Of a DNA stretch of 21,300 nucleotides, positions 1 to 6,642 are shown one piece after another. Source of the stretch: CAZKCI01 sp964551475 (GTDB lineage: Bacteria > Auribacterota > Erginobacteria > Erginobacterales > CAZKCI01); NCBI GenBank assembly GCA_964551475.1, contig CAZKCI010000081.1, positions 1 to 21,300 of the forward strand. Reading direction: 5' to 3'. The translations under genes and the position numbers were made by a program. How positions within the stretch are numbered: the stretch's first letter is position 1; each line of letters starts with the position of its first letter. The notes under the pieces are model-generated. The model was given only the letters and a program-made list of their open reading frames with translations. It made no database searches and had not been told where the DNA came from.

Positions 1-827
1 ACCATCTTGGCGCCGTCCTGGATCAGCTGGTTCGTCCCCTGGGCCGAGACGCTGTCGATCCTTCCCGGGATCGCCATCACCGTCCGCCCCTGGTCGAGCG
101 CCTGGTGGGCGGTGATCAGGGCGCCGCTCTTCTTCGCCGCCTCCACCACCAGGACGCCCAGGGAGAGGCCGGAGATGATCCGGTTGCGCAGGGGAAAGTT
201 CGTCTTCTCCGGGATCATGCGCAGGGGGAACTGGGAGACCACCGCCCCCTGCCGGGCGATCTGCTCGGCCAGATCGCGGTGCTCCGCGGGATAGATGTTC
301 AAAAGGCCGCTCCCCATGACCGCGATCGTCCTCCCTCCCCCGTCCAGGGCGCCCCGATGGGCGCGTCCGTCGATCCCCCGGGCCAGGCCGCTGACCACGG
401 TGATCCCCCGGGCGGCCAGCTGGCGGGAGATCGCGAAGGCGGCCTGCAGCCCGTACAGGGAAGCCCGGCGGGAGCCCACCACGGCCACGGCGAGACGATC
501 GGCGGGGAGAAGCTCGCCCCGGACGTAGAGGACGATCGGGGGGTCGTAGATCTCCTTGAGAGCCGGGGGATAGTCCGGATCAAAACAGGTCAGGGCTTTC
601 AGGCCGTGCTTGTCGAGCAGGCGAAACTCCTCCTCCCACGAAAGCGCCCGCCAGTTCCCGATCGCCCGGGAGAGGAGCGGCCCGATACCGGGAACCTCCT
701 CGAGCTGGGCGGGCGGGCGGGTGAGGATGGCGGCGGCGGCGCCGAAGCGCTCGACCAACCGCCGCAGGCGGACCGGCCCCATCCCCGGAATGAGGTTCAG
801 CACAATCAAGCTTTCGCGGTCGTCCAT
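1..827 (-). CDS. dprA: DNA-processing protein DprA (3' end outside window)
   Basis: DprA/Smf loads RecA onto incoming single-stranded DNA during natural transformation and is also kept by many bacteria not known to be competent. Reading from the ATG at 825..827, residues 8-60 form a helix-hairpin-helix/SAM-like region (NLIPGMGPVRLRRL, VPGIGPLLSRAI). The Rossmann-like DprA core follows: VGSR near 117, SGLARGIDGRAHRGAL at 146-161, GSGLLNIYP near 172, NFPLRNRIISGL near 200-211 and KSGALITA near 223. These are the family's signature blocks in the correct order. About 275 codons are visible and the frame stays open to the window edge, so the C-terminal winged-helix part, if any, is missing. There is no clear Shine-Dalgarno; a TTG lies directly before the ATG. 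The gene stands alone in this window. The family call is very secure; a role in competence here is not shown. Confidence 0.95.
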   Translation of the reverse strand, partial: MDDRESLIVLNLIPGMGPVRLRRLVERFGAAAAILTRPPAQLEEVPGIGPLLSRAIGNWRALSWEEEFRLLDKHGLKALTCFDPDYPPALKEIYDPPIVLYVRGELLPADRLAVAVVGSRRASLYGLQAAFAISRQLAARGITVVSGLARGIDGRAHRGALDGGGRTIAVMGSGLLNIYPAEHRDLAEQIARQGAVVSQFPLRMIPEKTNFPLRNRIISGLSLGVLVVEAAKKSGALITAHQALDQGRTVMAIPGRIDSVSAQGTNQLIQDGAKM

Positions 828-866
828 CAATGATAAGGATGACTTTGGAGGCCGCTTTCTTGCAAA

Positions 867-906
867 ATAAATTGTCCCCGACGCGAAAGCGTCGGGGACA
901 ATTTAT
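867..906 (-). terminator. Hairpin, likely intrinsic terminator downstream of the outer-membrane protein gene
   Basis: An 18-bp perfect stem (867..884 with 889..906) encloses a 4-nt loop. The GC core TGTCCCCGACGC is flanked by A/T pairs. Read on the minus strand, the stem is followed by TTTATTTTGC, so it fits a terminator for the gene ending at 1048, although it lies 140 bp beyond that stop. The other strand has a weaker T-run. A dispersed palindrome is the alternative. Confidence 0.6.
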
Positions 907-966
907 AAACCGCGATAAAATGAAGACGGCGGGCAGGGGAAAAATTATGGGGTAAGGGAGCGGCGG

Positions 967-1041
967 TGTAGTGGAGTAATGGGGATGAGCGATGCGCTTT
1001 TCATCATCACTCCATTACTCCCCTACTCCATCACTCCATTT
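967..1041. repeat. Short inverted and direct repeats built on ACTCCATTACTCC
   Basis: GGAGTAATGG at 973..982 is the reverse complement of CCATTACTCC at 1012..1021. The 11-mer ATCACTCCATT occurs at 1006..1016 and again at 1030..1040. The stretch fills the gap after the outer-membrane protein gene and ends a few bases from its stop codon. It looks like simple intergenic repeat filler of the same general kind as 1931..1975 and 18314..18418. No function is evident. Confidence 0.5.
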
Positions 1042-1047
1042 ATGTTT

Positions 1048-1857
1048 TTAGAACAGCACGCCCGCGCTGAAACCGAACTCGGAGGTGGAGTTCTCGGGTT
1101 CCCGGTAGCCTTCGTCCACGTCCGACTCTCCGATCGACCAGTAGCGCCAGAACATATCCAGCGTCAGGGCCAACTGCTCGTTGATGTCGAAGCGGACATC
1201 GGGAGCGATCCGGAAGCCGTAGCCGGAGTCCTGGGTGAATTCGCGGGAAAGCCCCTTGCTGGTCTCATGGGCGCCGTGGAGGAGGATGTCGAACTCCATC
1301 TTGCAGCCGAGCGTGAAGCGCTCATCGGACGGAAGCGGGAAGGAGGCGCCGAGGCCGAGCGGCCAGTAGAGGTAGGACTGCTCGCGCTGATAGCCCCCTC
1401 CCCCGCTCAGATCCTCGAGGTGGTTGACCAGGTAGCGATAGCACAACCCGCTGTAGGGCGTGACCTTGAAGTCGGCTATATCGAAGAGGGTGATGTCCCC
1501 GAATGTCCACCCGGCCAGACCACGGATATTGACAATAGAGTTGCCGACGTCCCCCTTGGTCGGCGTGTCGCCCCGGGCGCCGTCGTAGGTGATGTCCCCG
1601 CCCACGTAGGAGAGGAAGAGCTCGGCGCTCAACGGCTCGAGATTGGCCGTCTCCCGGAAGAAGTAGCGGGCCAGTCCGTAGGCGCCGAACTGGGTCCCGT
1701 CCAGGCGCATCAGCTTGGACTCATGGTAGTTGTAGTTGGCAATCAGCTCCAACCCCGCCCCGAACTCCCAGTTCGGCGCGACCTCCGCATAAGCGGAAAT
1801 CGCGGAAAAACACAGAGCCAATACCGCGACACCTGCCAACGCCGTTATTCCTTTCAC
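1048..1857 (-). CDS. Outer-membrane beta-barrel protein (unknown specificity)
   Basis: A predicted 269-residue exported protein. The frame is open further upstream, but the best start is the GTG at 1855..1857. It has a strong GGAGG Shine-Dalgarno five bases before it and is followed at once by a normal signal peptide (MKGITALAGVAVLALC to SAYA, cleavage near residue 24). The mature part is rich in alternating aromatic/polar stretches, for example ELFLSYVGGDITYDG, YSGLCYRYLV, QSYLYWPLGLGASF and LALTLDMFWRYWSIGES. It ends in SEFGFSAGVLF, a terminal Phe typical of substrates of the BAM machinery. The length would suit a barrel of 10-12 strands. The family is not recognised beyond this. It is monocistronic as far as visible, with a hairpin terminator downstream and a small GTAG palindrome upstream. 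Confidence 0.75.
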   Translation of the reverse strand: MKGITALAGVAVLALCFSAISAYAEVAPNWEFGAGLELIANYNYHESKLMRLDGTQFGAYGLARYFFRETANLEPLSAELFLSYVGGDITYDGARGDTPTKGDVGNSIVNIRGLAGWTFGDITLFDIADFKVTPYSGLCYRYLVNHLEDLSGGGGYQREQSYLYWPLGLGASFPLPSDERFTLGCKMEFDILLHGAHETSKGLSREFTQDSGYGFRIAPDVRFDINEQLALTLDMFWRYWSIGESDVDEGYREPENSTSEFGFSAGVLF

Positions 1858-1875
1858 GATCCCCTCCCTTGAGTT

Positions 1876-1901
1876 CCGCGGACCTGAAGGCCCGCGGCTA
1901 C
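1876..1901 (-). repeat. GTAG-tailed palindrome, REP-like, single copy
   Basis: On the minus strand the sequence begins GTAG and continues as an imperfect palindrome, CCGCGGGCC-TTCA-GGTCCGCGG. A conserved GTAG or GGAG tail on a short imperfect palindrome is the hallmark of REP elements mobilised by RAYT (IS200/IS605-like tyrosine) transposases. It sits 19 bp upstream of the GTG start of the outer-membrane protein gene, so it would lie in that gene's leader. The sequence is seen directly; membership of a REP family is inferred. Confidence 0.45.
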
Positions 1902-1930
1902 CAATGGACAGCGATACTCTCGGACTGCCC

Positions 1931-1975
1931 ATGATAAATGAGAAATGAGAAATGACCAATGATAAATGAGAAATG
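1931..1975. repeat. 17-bp perfect direct repeat (ATGATAAATGAGAAATG)
   Basis: ATGATAAATGAGAAATG occurs at 1931..1947 and exactly again at 1959..1975, with a partial unit (AGAAATGACCA) between. The array is AT-rich in a GC-rich region and lies three bases past the stop codon of the CNNM protein gene at 1979. No stem or terminator is formed. It looks like slippage-generated intergenic filler. Confidence 0.7.
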
Positions 1976-1978
1976 CGC

Positions 1979-3271
1979 TTAGGCGAGGGCTTGGGCGTTC
2001 TTTCCCGCCTGAACGGCCGCCTTCTTTTGGACCGCCGGCCCGCGAATCTCCATACGGATCACCCGCCGGGGCGAGGCCTCCATGACCGCGAACTGATGGC
2101 CGGCGTGGGTGAATTTCTCCCCTGGAGCGGGGATCCTTCCCAGCAGGCCGACCACGAAACCCGCCAGCGTTTCGCTCCCTTCGTGGGGCAGGGCGAGCTC
2201 GAGCAGCTCGTTGAGCTCGGCGATCCGCATCCGCCCGGAAACCTCGGCCGCCTCGCCCTTCAGACGGAAGGAGGACGCTTCGTCCAGGTCGTACTCATCG
2301 TGAATGTCGCCCACGATCTCCTCCAGGATGTTCTCCCGGGTGACGATCCCCAGCGCCTTCTCGTTCTGATCTACCACCACGGCCATGGTCGCGCTGTTCC
2401 GGCGCATCTCCTCGAGAAGATCGTCGAGGATTTTGTTCTCCGGGACGAAGAAGGCGGGGCGGACGAACATCGCGATATTCTCCGCGGGATCGGCCATGAT
2501 CAGATCGTTGGCCTTGACCGTCCCCACGATCTCCTCCTTCCGCTCCCGGTAGACGGGGATGCGGCTGTAGGCGCAGCGGCCGATGATCTCCCAGAGATCC
2601 TTGACCGTCGCCGACTCCGGGGCCGAGACCACCTCGGAGATCGGGACCATGATCTCGGAGACCTTGATCCGCCCGAAGTCGAAGACCCGGGAGATCATCT
2701 TCCGCTCCTCCGTGGACAGGATCCCCTGCTTCTGGCCTTCCTTCATCAGCAGCAGGAAGTCCTCGATCGAGGCGAACATCCGGGTCTGTCCCGACTTCAC
2801 GCCCAGAAGACGGACGATATGGCCGGTGATCCAGGACATGGCCTGGACCAGGGGATAGATGACGATCTGAGCCAGGCGGAGAGGATAGATCAGGGCGAGA
2901 GCCACCTGGGTGGCCCGGGGGCGGGAGAGGGTCTTGGGCGTGATCTCGGCGAAAATCAAAATCAGGGGGACCATGACCGCGGTCGCGACCGCCGCCCCCC
3001 GCGGACCCATCTCGAGGACGTCGGAGAAAAAATAGGACGCCACCGAAGCGCCCAGGATCAGGACCACGTTGATCCCGACCAGCGTCGTGGCGAGCACCTT
3101 TTCCGGGGTCTTGAGCAGGGTGGTGATGATGCGCGCGCGGCGGCTGCCCTTCTCGGTCAGATGGAGGAGGCGAAGGCGGTTGGAGGAGACCAGGGCCATC
3201 TCCATCCCGGCGAAAAAGGCCTGGATCAGGAGGCAGGCGGCCACGACCAGGAAGCAGGTGAGCGGGCTCAT
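1979..3271 (-). CDS. CNNM/CBS/CorC-type membrane transporter (HlyC/CorC family), copy 1
   Basis: A 430-residue protein of the CNNM (DUF21) family, inner-membrane proteins linked to Mg2+/Co2+ efflux and divalent-cation homeostasis; many are labelled hemolysin-like without haemolytic activity. Order of parts: CNNM transmembrane domain at about 1-190, with membrane segments near 5-27, 60-80, 92-110 and 125-145 and the family motif EITPKT at 109-114; a CBS pair at about 205-325 (IMVPISEV, YSRIPVY, ILEEIVGDIHDEYD); and a C-terminal CorC_HlyC domain at about 335-415 with GFVVGLLGRIPAPGE. The length is normal. The ATG overlaps the stop of the upstream paralogue in an ATGA and has GGAGG before it, so translation is probably coupled. 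The transported ion cannot be read from the sequence. Confidence 0.92.
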   Translation of the reverse strand: MSPLTCFLVVAACLLIQAFFAGMEMALVSSNRLRLLHLTEKGSRRARIITTLLKTPEKVLATTLVGINVVLILGASVASYFFSDVLEMGPRGAAVATAVMVPLILIFAEITPKTLSRPRATQVALALIYPLRLAQIVIYPLVQAMSWITGHIVRLLGVKSGQTRMFASIEDFLLLMKEGQKQGILSTEERKMISRVFDFGRIKVSEIMVPISEVVSAPESATVKDLWEIIGRCAYSRIPVYRERKEEIVGTVKANDLIMADPAENIAMFVRPAFFVPENKILDDLLEEMRRNSATMAVVVDQNEKALGIVTRENILEEIVGDIHDEYDLDEASSFRLKGEAAEVSGRMRIAELNELLELALPHEGSETLAGFVVGLLGRIPAPGEKFTHAGHQFAVMEASPRRVIRMEIRGPAVQKKAAVQAGKNAQALA

Positions 3272-4596
3272 TGACCCTCCTTACCTGGACGGCGCGGACG
3301 GCCGATCCCCGAACGGCGGAGGCGGACGTCCCCCACCCGGTTCCCTTTCATGGTCAGCACCTCGAAACGCAGGTCGCCCTCCTGCCAGACGTCCTGCGGC
3401 CGGGGGATGCGTCCGATCCGCTCGCTCAATAGCCCGCCCAGGGTGACGTTCTCGCGGCTCGTGAGCTTGAGACCGAAGGCGTGGTTCAGGGCCTCGATTT
3501 CCGCCCGGCCGGTGGTATGCACGGTGTTCGCGTCCACCGCCTCGAACTCCACGGAGGGGGCCCCCTTCTCGTGGATCTCGCCCACGATCTCTTCGATCAG
3601 GTCATCGAATGTGATCAGGCCGGAGAGGTCGCCGTACTCGTCCACCACCAGGGCGATATGCGTCTTGCGCTTTAAAAACTCCTTGAGCAGGCGGGCCGCC
3701 TTCATCGTCTCGGGAACGAAATAGGGAGTGCGCAGGCAGGAGTTGAGATCGGCGATCGGCTTCCCCTGGGCCCGGGCGGCGACCAGGTCCTTGGGGTAGA
3801 GGATCCCCACTACGTTCTCCCTTCGCCCCGAATAAACCGGGATGCGGGAGTAGTCCTTCCGCTTGATCCTCATCTTGGGCGAGACCCGGCGCAGGACCCG
3901 GATGGCCCGGGCCACTTCGGGAAGGGGCGTGTTGACGTCGAAGGAGATGATTTCGCTCCGGGGGATCATCAGCTGGCGGACGGTCTTGTCCCCGAGCTTG
4001 AAAATCTCGGTGATCATCGCCTTTTCCTCGCCTCCCAGTGTCCCCTCGGTCGACCCCAGGCGGATGGCGGTGGCGAGCTCGGCCTTGGCCAGGGGGGCAT
4101 CGGGCGGCGGCAGCCAGCGGCCGATGAAGCCGGCCAGGCGGGAGCAGACGAAACTGACGCCGACCCGGGCCGGAAAGAAGGCCTTGGCGATCACGCTGAT
4201 CGGCGAGACCACCTTGAGCGCCAGGCGCTCGGGGCGGTTGATGGCGATGGTCTTGGGGAGGATCTCGCCGCAGATCAGGATGATGAAGGTCATCACCACC
4301 GAGGAGAGGATCCAGGTCACGCCGGCCAGCGGCGTGCCGGCGAGGAGGCCGGCGGAGATCCGTTCGGCCAATGACGACGAGCCGATGTTCACCAGCATGT
4401 TCCCCATCACGATGCTGATCAGGAGACGGGGAGGATCCGAAAGCAACGAGGCGATCAGCCCCCCGGGGCCGGGGCGGCGGCGGGTCAGCCTCTCGATAGC
4501 CAGGCGGTTGAGGGAGAAGAGCGCCGTCTCGGAGGCGGAGAAGTAGAAGGAGAAGCCGATACAGACGATCAGGACAAGTATCTGGACGGCGATCAT
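3268..4596 (-). CDS. CNNM/CBS/CorC-type membrane transporter, copy 2
   Basis: A 442-residue paralogue of the protein at 1979..3271, with the same architecture: CNNM membrane domain with SASETALFSLNRLAIERL near 20-37 and GEILPKT in the third span, CBS pair (LMIPRSEIISF, YSRIPVY, LIEEIVGEIHE), then a CorC_HlyC domain containing GGLLSERIGRIPRPQD. The first CBS motif carries an insert of about a dozen mostly basic residues (RRVSPKMRIKRKD) just before YSRIPVY that the sister protein lacks. The start ATG at 4594..4596 follows the upstream stop by a few bases. Adjacent diverged CNNM pairs are common and may form heteromers; that is inference here. Ion specificity is unknown. Confidence 0.92.
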   Translation of the reverse strand: MIAVQILVLIVCIGFSFYFSASETALFSLNRLAIERLTRRRPGPGGLIASLLSDPPRLLISIVMGNMLVNIGSSSLAERISAGLLAGTPLAGVTWILSSVVMTFIILICGEILPKTIAINRPERLALKVVSPISVIAKAFFPARVGVSFVCSRLAGFIGRWLPPPDAPLAKAELATAIRLGSTEGTLGGEEKAMITEIFKLGDKTVRQLMIPRSEIISFDVNTPLPEVARAIRVLRRVSPKMRIKRKDYSRIPVYSGRRENVVGILYPKDLVAARAQGKPIADLNSCLRTPYFVPETMKAARLLKEFLKRKTHIALVVDEYGDLSGLITFDDLIEEIVGEIHEKGAPSVEFEAVDANTVHTTGRAEIEALNHAFGLKLTSRENVTLGGLLSERIGRIPRPQDVWQEGDLRFEVLTMKGNRVGDVRLRRSGIGRPRRPGKEGQ

Positions 4597-4600
4597 GTAA

Positions 4601-5218
4601 TTAGAATTCTTTCTCCCAGCGGAGATAGAACCGGCTTTCCCCCAGGGGATCGACCGGCTGGCCCTCGTCCAGGCGTAAATCCTGCTGGTGGCCGAGGATC
4701 AGGGAGTCGATAAGACGATACTCCAATCCCAGGACCTGGTCAATCCCCGTCGGGCGGAGGGCGAGACCGCCGATGGCGGACAGGCGGTCGGATAAGGCGG
4801 AACGGACGGTGGCGCCCTGCTTCCCCGCCTCCTCGTCGTAGATGACATCGGCGATCTCCCATTTTGGTCCCGGATCCCGTCCGCCGCCGGGAACCGCGCG
4901 CAGGAGACGGTCGATCAGCCGGCGGACCGGAGAGTCGGAGATGGAATGCGGCTGATGGGAGCGGAGGTTGCCCACGAAAACATCGGTCCAGAGGGTGAAA
5001 GCGGCCTTTTCGATCCGGTCGAGCTTTCCGGCAAGATCGAGCCGACCGGGGCCGGAATCGAGAACGCCCGGCACTGTCCTCTCCCCTCTGAACCGGCGGA
5101 GAAGCGATCCACGCACCGGGCGGAAACCTGGGAACGGGATCAGAGCCAGAGCGGCCAGGGCCGCGGCCAGGAGAACGCCTCTCCCCCCATACCACCAGTT
5201 TCGACGTTTCTCGATCAT
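4601..5218 (-). CDS. Hypothetical single-span membrane protein
   Basis: A 205-residue protein that I do not recognise. A short basic N-terminus (MIEKRRNWWYGGR) precedes one hydrophobic helix at about 13-30. The remainder, probably periplasmic, has no cysteine, is charged, and carries loosely amphipathic helices (IEKAAFTLWTDVFVGNLRSH, GLEYRLIDSLILGHQQDLRL). No catalytic motif is visible. It lies 15 bp downstream of the J-domain gene and four bases upstream of a CNNM gene, so it is the second gene of a four-gene operon. A link to membrane-protein assembly or ion transport is only guilt by association. The start is the ATG at 5216..5218 with a weak AAGG-type ribosome site. Confidence 0.8.
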   Translation of the reverse strand: MIEKRRNWWYGGRGVLLAAALAALALIPFPGFRPVRGSLLRRFRGERTVPGVLDSGPGRLDLAGKLDRIEKAAFTLWTDVFVGNLRSHQPHSISDSPVRRLIDRLLRAVPGGGRDPGPKWEIADVIYDEEAGKQGATVRSALSDRLSAIGGLALRPTGIDQVLGLEYRLIDSLILGHQQDLRLDEGQPVDPLGESRFYLRWEKEF

Positions 5219-5233
5219 CCTTGCCCTTCCCCA

Positions 5234-6046
5234 TCAACCTGGCCCCTGCAGTTTTTCCCTTATCTTCTTCATCCCCCCGAGCTTGGCGTGGAGGCGAAGA
5301 GCTTCCTCCAGATAAGACAGCGCCTGTTCCCGATCTCCCAGTTCGCAATAGGCCTCGGCGATCTTCTTGTGGCAGAAAGCGCGGTCCTGGCGGGAGACGG
5401 GGATATCGCGCGAGAGCTTCAGGTAGTAGTCGATGGCCTGCCGGGGAGCGGCCGCACGGGCCAGATCCCGGCAGAGGATGTCGCGGATCCTCTGGATGAC
5501 CTCGGGACGGAGCCGTCCCAGGCAAGGCCGGCGGGCGTCTTCCCGAAGCGCGTCTTCGTAGCGGCGGACGGCCTCGACAAAACGGCCTTTCCTCTGGTAG
5601 GCCTCCCCGAGAAGAAACAGGCAATCGAGATAGTCGATCGGGCCGAGACGGGTCAGCGGGTCGGGGGCGGCGCCCGTCTCGCGGCGAAGCTCCTCATAGG
5701 ATTCGATCGCCTCCTCCCCGCGGCCGCCCAGGAGGTCATAGAGAACGAGAAGAACCCGGGCCCGGGTTTCGTGGGAGCGGCGGAGGAGAGACTCCCGGAA
5801 GGTGAGAACCCCCCGTTCGGGGCGGACGGTGAAGATCCGGTCGTAGCGCGCCCGCTTACGGTCGTCTCCGAGCACCCGATAGGCCTCGATCAGCAGAAAC
5901 ATCCTCCGATGGGAGGCGCCCGGATCGAGAGGTGAGGTATCGGGATGATACTTCTTGGCCAGTCTCCGGAATGAGGAGCGGATCTCCTCCCGGGTGGAGG
6001 CGCGCCTTACTTCGAGAATTCGATAATAGTCCCTGGTCTCCCTCAT
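5234..6046 (-). CDS. J-domain protein with C-terminal TPR repeats
   Basis: A 270-residue protein. An N-terminal J domain spans about residues 6-70 (DYYRILEVRRASTREEI, with the invariant HPD at 34-36 in KKYHPDTSP, and LIEAYRVLGDDRKRARYDR). Such domains stimulate the ATPase of DnaK/Hsp70. There is no G/F region, no CxxCxGxG zinc repeats and no DnaJ substrate domain, so it is not canonical DnaJ. From about residue 110 the protein is helical with TPR-like pairs (LGEAYQRKGRFVEAVRRYED, KIAEAYCELGDREQALSYLE). It probably recruits Hsp70 to a specific client. The frame extends to 6115, but the ATG at 6044..6046 has GGGAG before it, lies downstream of a good promoter and starts right at the J domain. 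First gene of the operon running to 1979. Confidence 0.88.
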   Translation of the reverse strand: MRETRDYYRILEVRRASTREEIRSSFRRLAKKYHPDTSPLDPGASHRRMFLLIEAYRVLGDDRKRARYDRIFTVRPERGVLTFRESLLRRSHETRARVLLVLYDLLGGRGEEAIESYEELRRETGAAPDPLTRLGPIDYLDCLFLLGEAYQRKGRFVEAVRRYEDALREDARRPCLGRLRPEVIQRIRDILCRDLARAAAPRQAIDYYLKLSRDIPVSRQDRAFCHKKIAEAYCELGDREQALSYLEEALRLHAKLGGMKKIREKLQGPG

Positions 6047-6052
6047 TATTCT

Positions 6053-6080
6053 CCCGGGCTCGCCATCCGATGCGCCCGGG
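6053..6080 (-). promoter_or_regulatory. Leader hairpin touching the ribosome site of the J-domain gene
   Basis: Between the predicted promoter and the J-domain start the transcript contains CCCGGGC and, after 14 nt, GCCCGGG, a perfect 7-bp GC stem. The last G residues of the stem run into the GGGAGAATAATG ribosome-binding region, so folding would partly hide it. The stem is seen directly; a regulatory role, such as temperature sensing in a chaperone-linked operon, is speculation. Confidence 0.3.
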
Positions 6081-6086
6081 AAAATG

Positions 6087-6115
6087 ATTATACTCCGCTC
6101 CCAACCCTCCCGCAA
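6087..6115 (-). promoter_or_regulatory. Sigma70-like promoter for the J-domain/CNNM operon
   Basis: On the minus strand TTGCGG (6115..6110) is followed after exactly 17 bases by a perfect TATAAT (6092..6087). Transcription would begin near 6080, leaving a leader of about 35 nt before the ATG at 6046. The exact -10 and ideal spacing in GC-rich surroundings make chance less likely; the -35 matches only the TTG part of the consensus. Confidence 0.5.
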
Positions 6116-6170
6116 GGCGAGGGCTGGGTCGGGGTGGCGGCGGAGAGGCGATAAGCCCGGCGGGCCTCCT

Positions 6171-6266
6171 GTAGGCCGGTTCTCCGCCTCCGCCCTCCCG
6201 GGTTGCGGCGGACAAGTGTGAACCGGCGGCCGGGTCTCGACGCGCCCGATCGCAGATCGGGCCTAC
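6171..6266. repeat. Compound GTAG-ended palindrome, REP-like
   Basis: The element begins GTAGGCCGGTT and ends GATCGGGCCTAC, so both ends are inward-facing GTAGGCC motifs. Inside are two palindromic pieces: a disrupted GCCGGTT...GAACCGGC and a compact GCCCGAT-CGCAG-ATCGGGC. The same ends occur at 9338..9392 and 9420..9455. It fills the gap between the J-domain operon promoter and the plus-strand pyrophosphohydrolase gene. REP/RAYT relationship is inferred. Confidence 0.5.
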
Positions 6267-6311
6267 AATTGCCACTTCCCCCGCCCTTCCTGCTTTCTGT
6301 ATCCTCTGGCC

Positions 6312-6641
6312 ATGAAACCAGGCGCCCTCATCGTCAAGCTGGTCCGCGACCGCATCCCCGAGATCGTGTCCCGCGACCGGGGGAAAAAGGAGGCGGCCTG
6401 GCGGAGGGCCGGCCGACAAGAGTTCGTCCGCCTCCTCCGGCGCAAGCTTCAGGAGGAGGTCGACGAGTATCTCGAAAGCGGGAAGGTCGAGGAGCTGGCG
6501 GACATACTGGAAGTGCTCCGCGCCCTGGCGGGAACGGGCGGGCTGACGCCGCGCGATCTGGAAACGGTGCGCAGGCGGAAAGCCCGGGCCCGGGGGGGAT
6601 TTCAGGGGAGGAAGGTGATGAGCTTTAAAAAGGTTACGTAA
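6312..6641 (+). CDS. MazG-like nucleotide pyrophosphohydrolase (phosphoribosyl-ATP pyrophosphohydrolase-like)
   Basis: A 109-residue protein that opens with KLVRDRIPEIVSRD. It then has the all-alpha NTP pyrophosphatase pattern: a helix with KLQEEVDEYLES near residues 45-56 and EELADILEVLRALA near 60-73. The EExxE and ExxD acidic groups bind Mg2+ in the MazG/HisE superfamily. Closest in feel are the small stand-alone proteins often labelled phosphoribosyl-ATP pyrophosphohydrolase, whose natural substrate is usually unknown; no other histidine gene is nearby. The ATG at 6312 has no clear Shine-Dalgarno but begins just before the conserved block. It converges on mtnP with a single base between the two stop codons. 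Confidence 0.8.
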   Translation: MKPGALIVKLVRDRIPEIVSRDRGKKEAAWRRAGRQEFVRLLRRKLQEEVDEYLESGKVEELADILEVLRALAGTGGLTPRDLETVRRRKARARGGFQGRKVMSFKKVT

Positions 6642-6642
6642 C

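Noticed and set aside
1973..3274. Long plus-strand open frame opposite the first CNNM gene
   Set aside because: Its composition (Asp/His/Gly/Arg-rich, no hydrophobic core) is that of an antisense frame in GC-rich DNA, while the minus strand encodes a clear CNNM/CBS protein.
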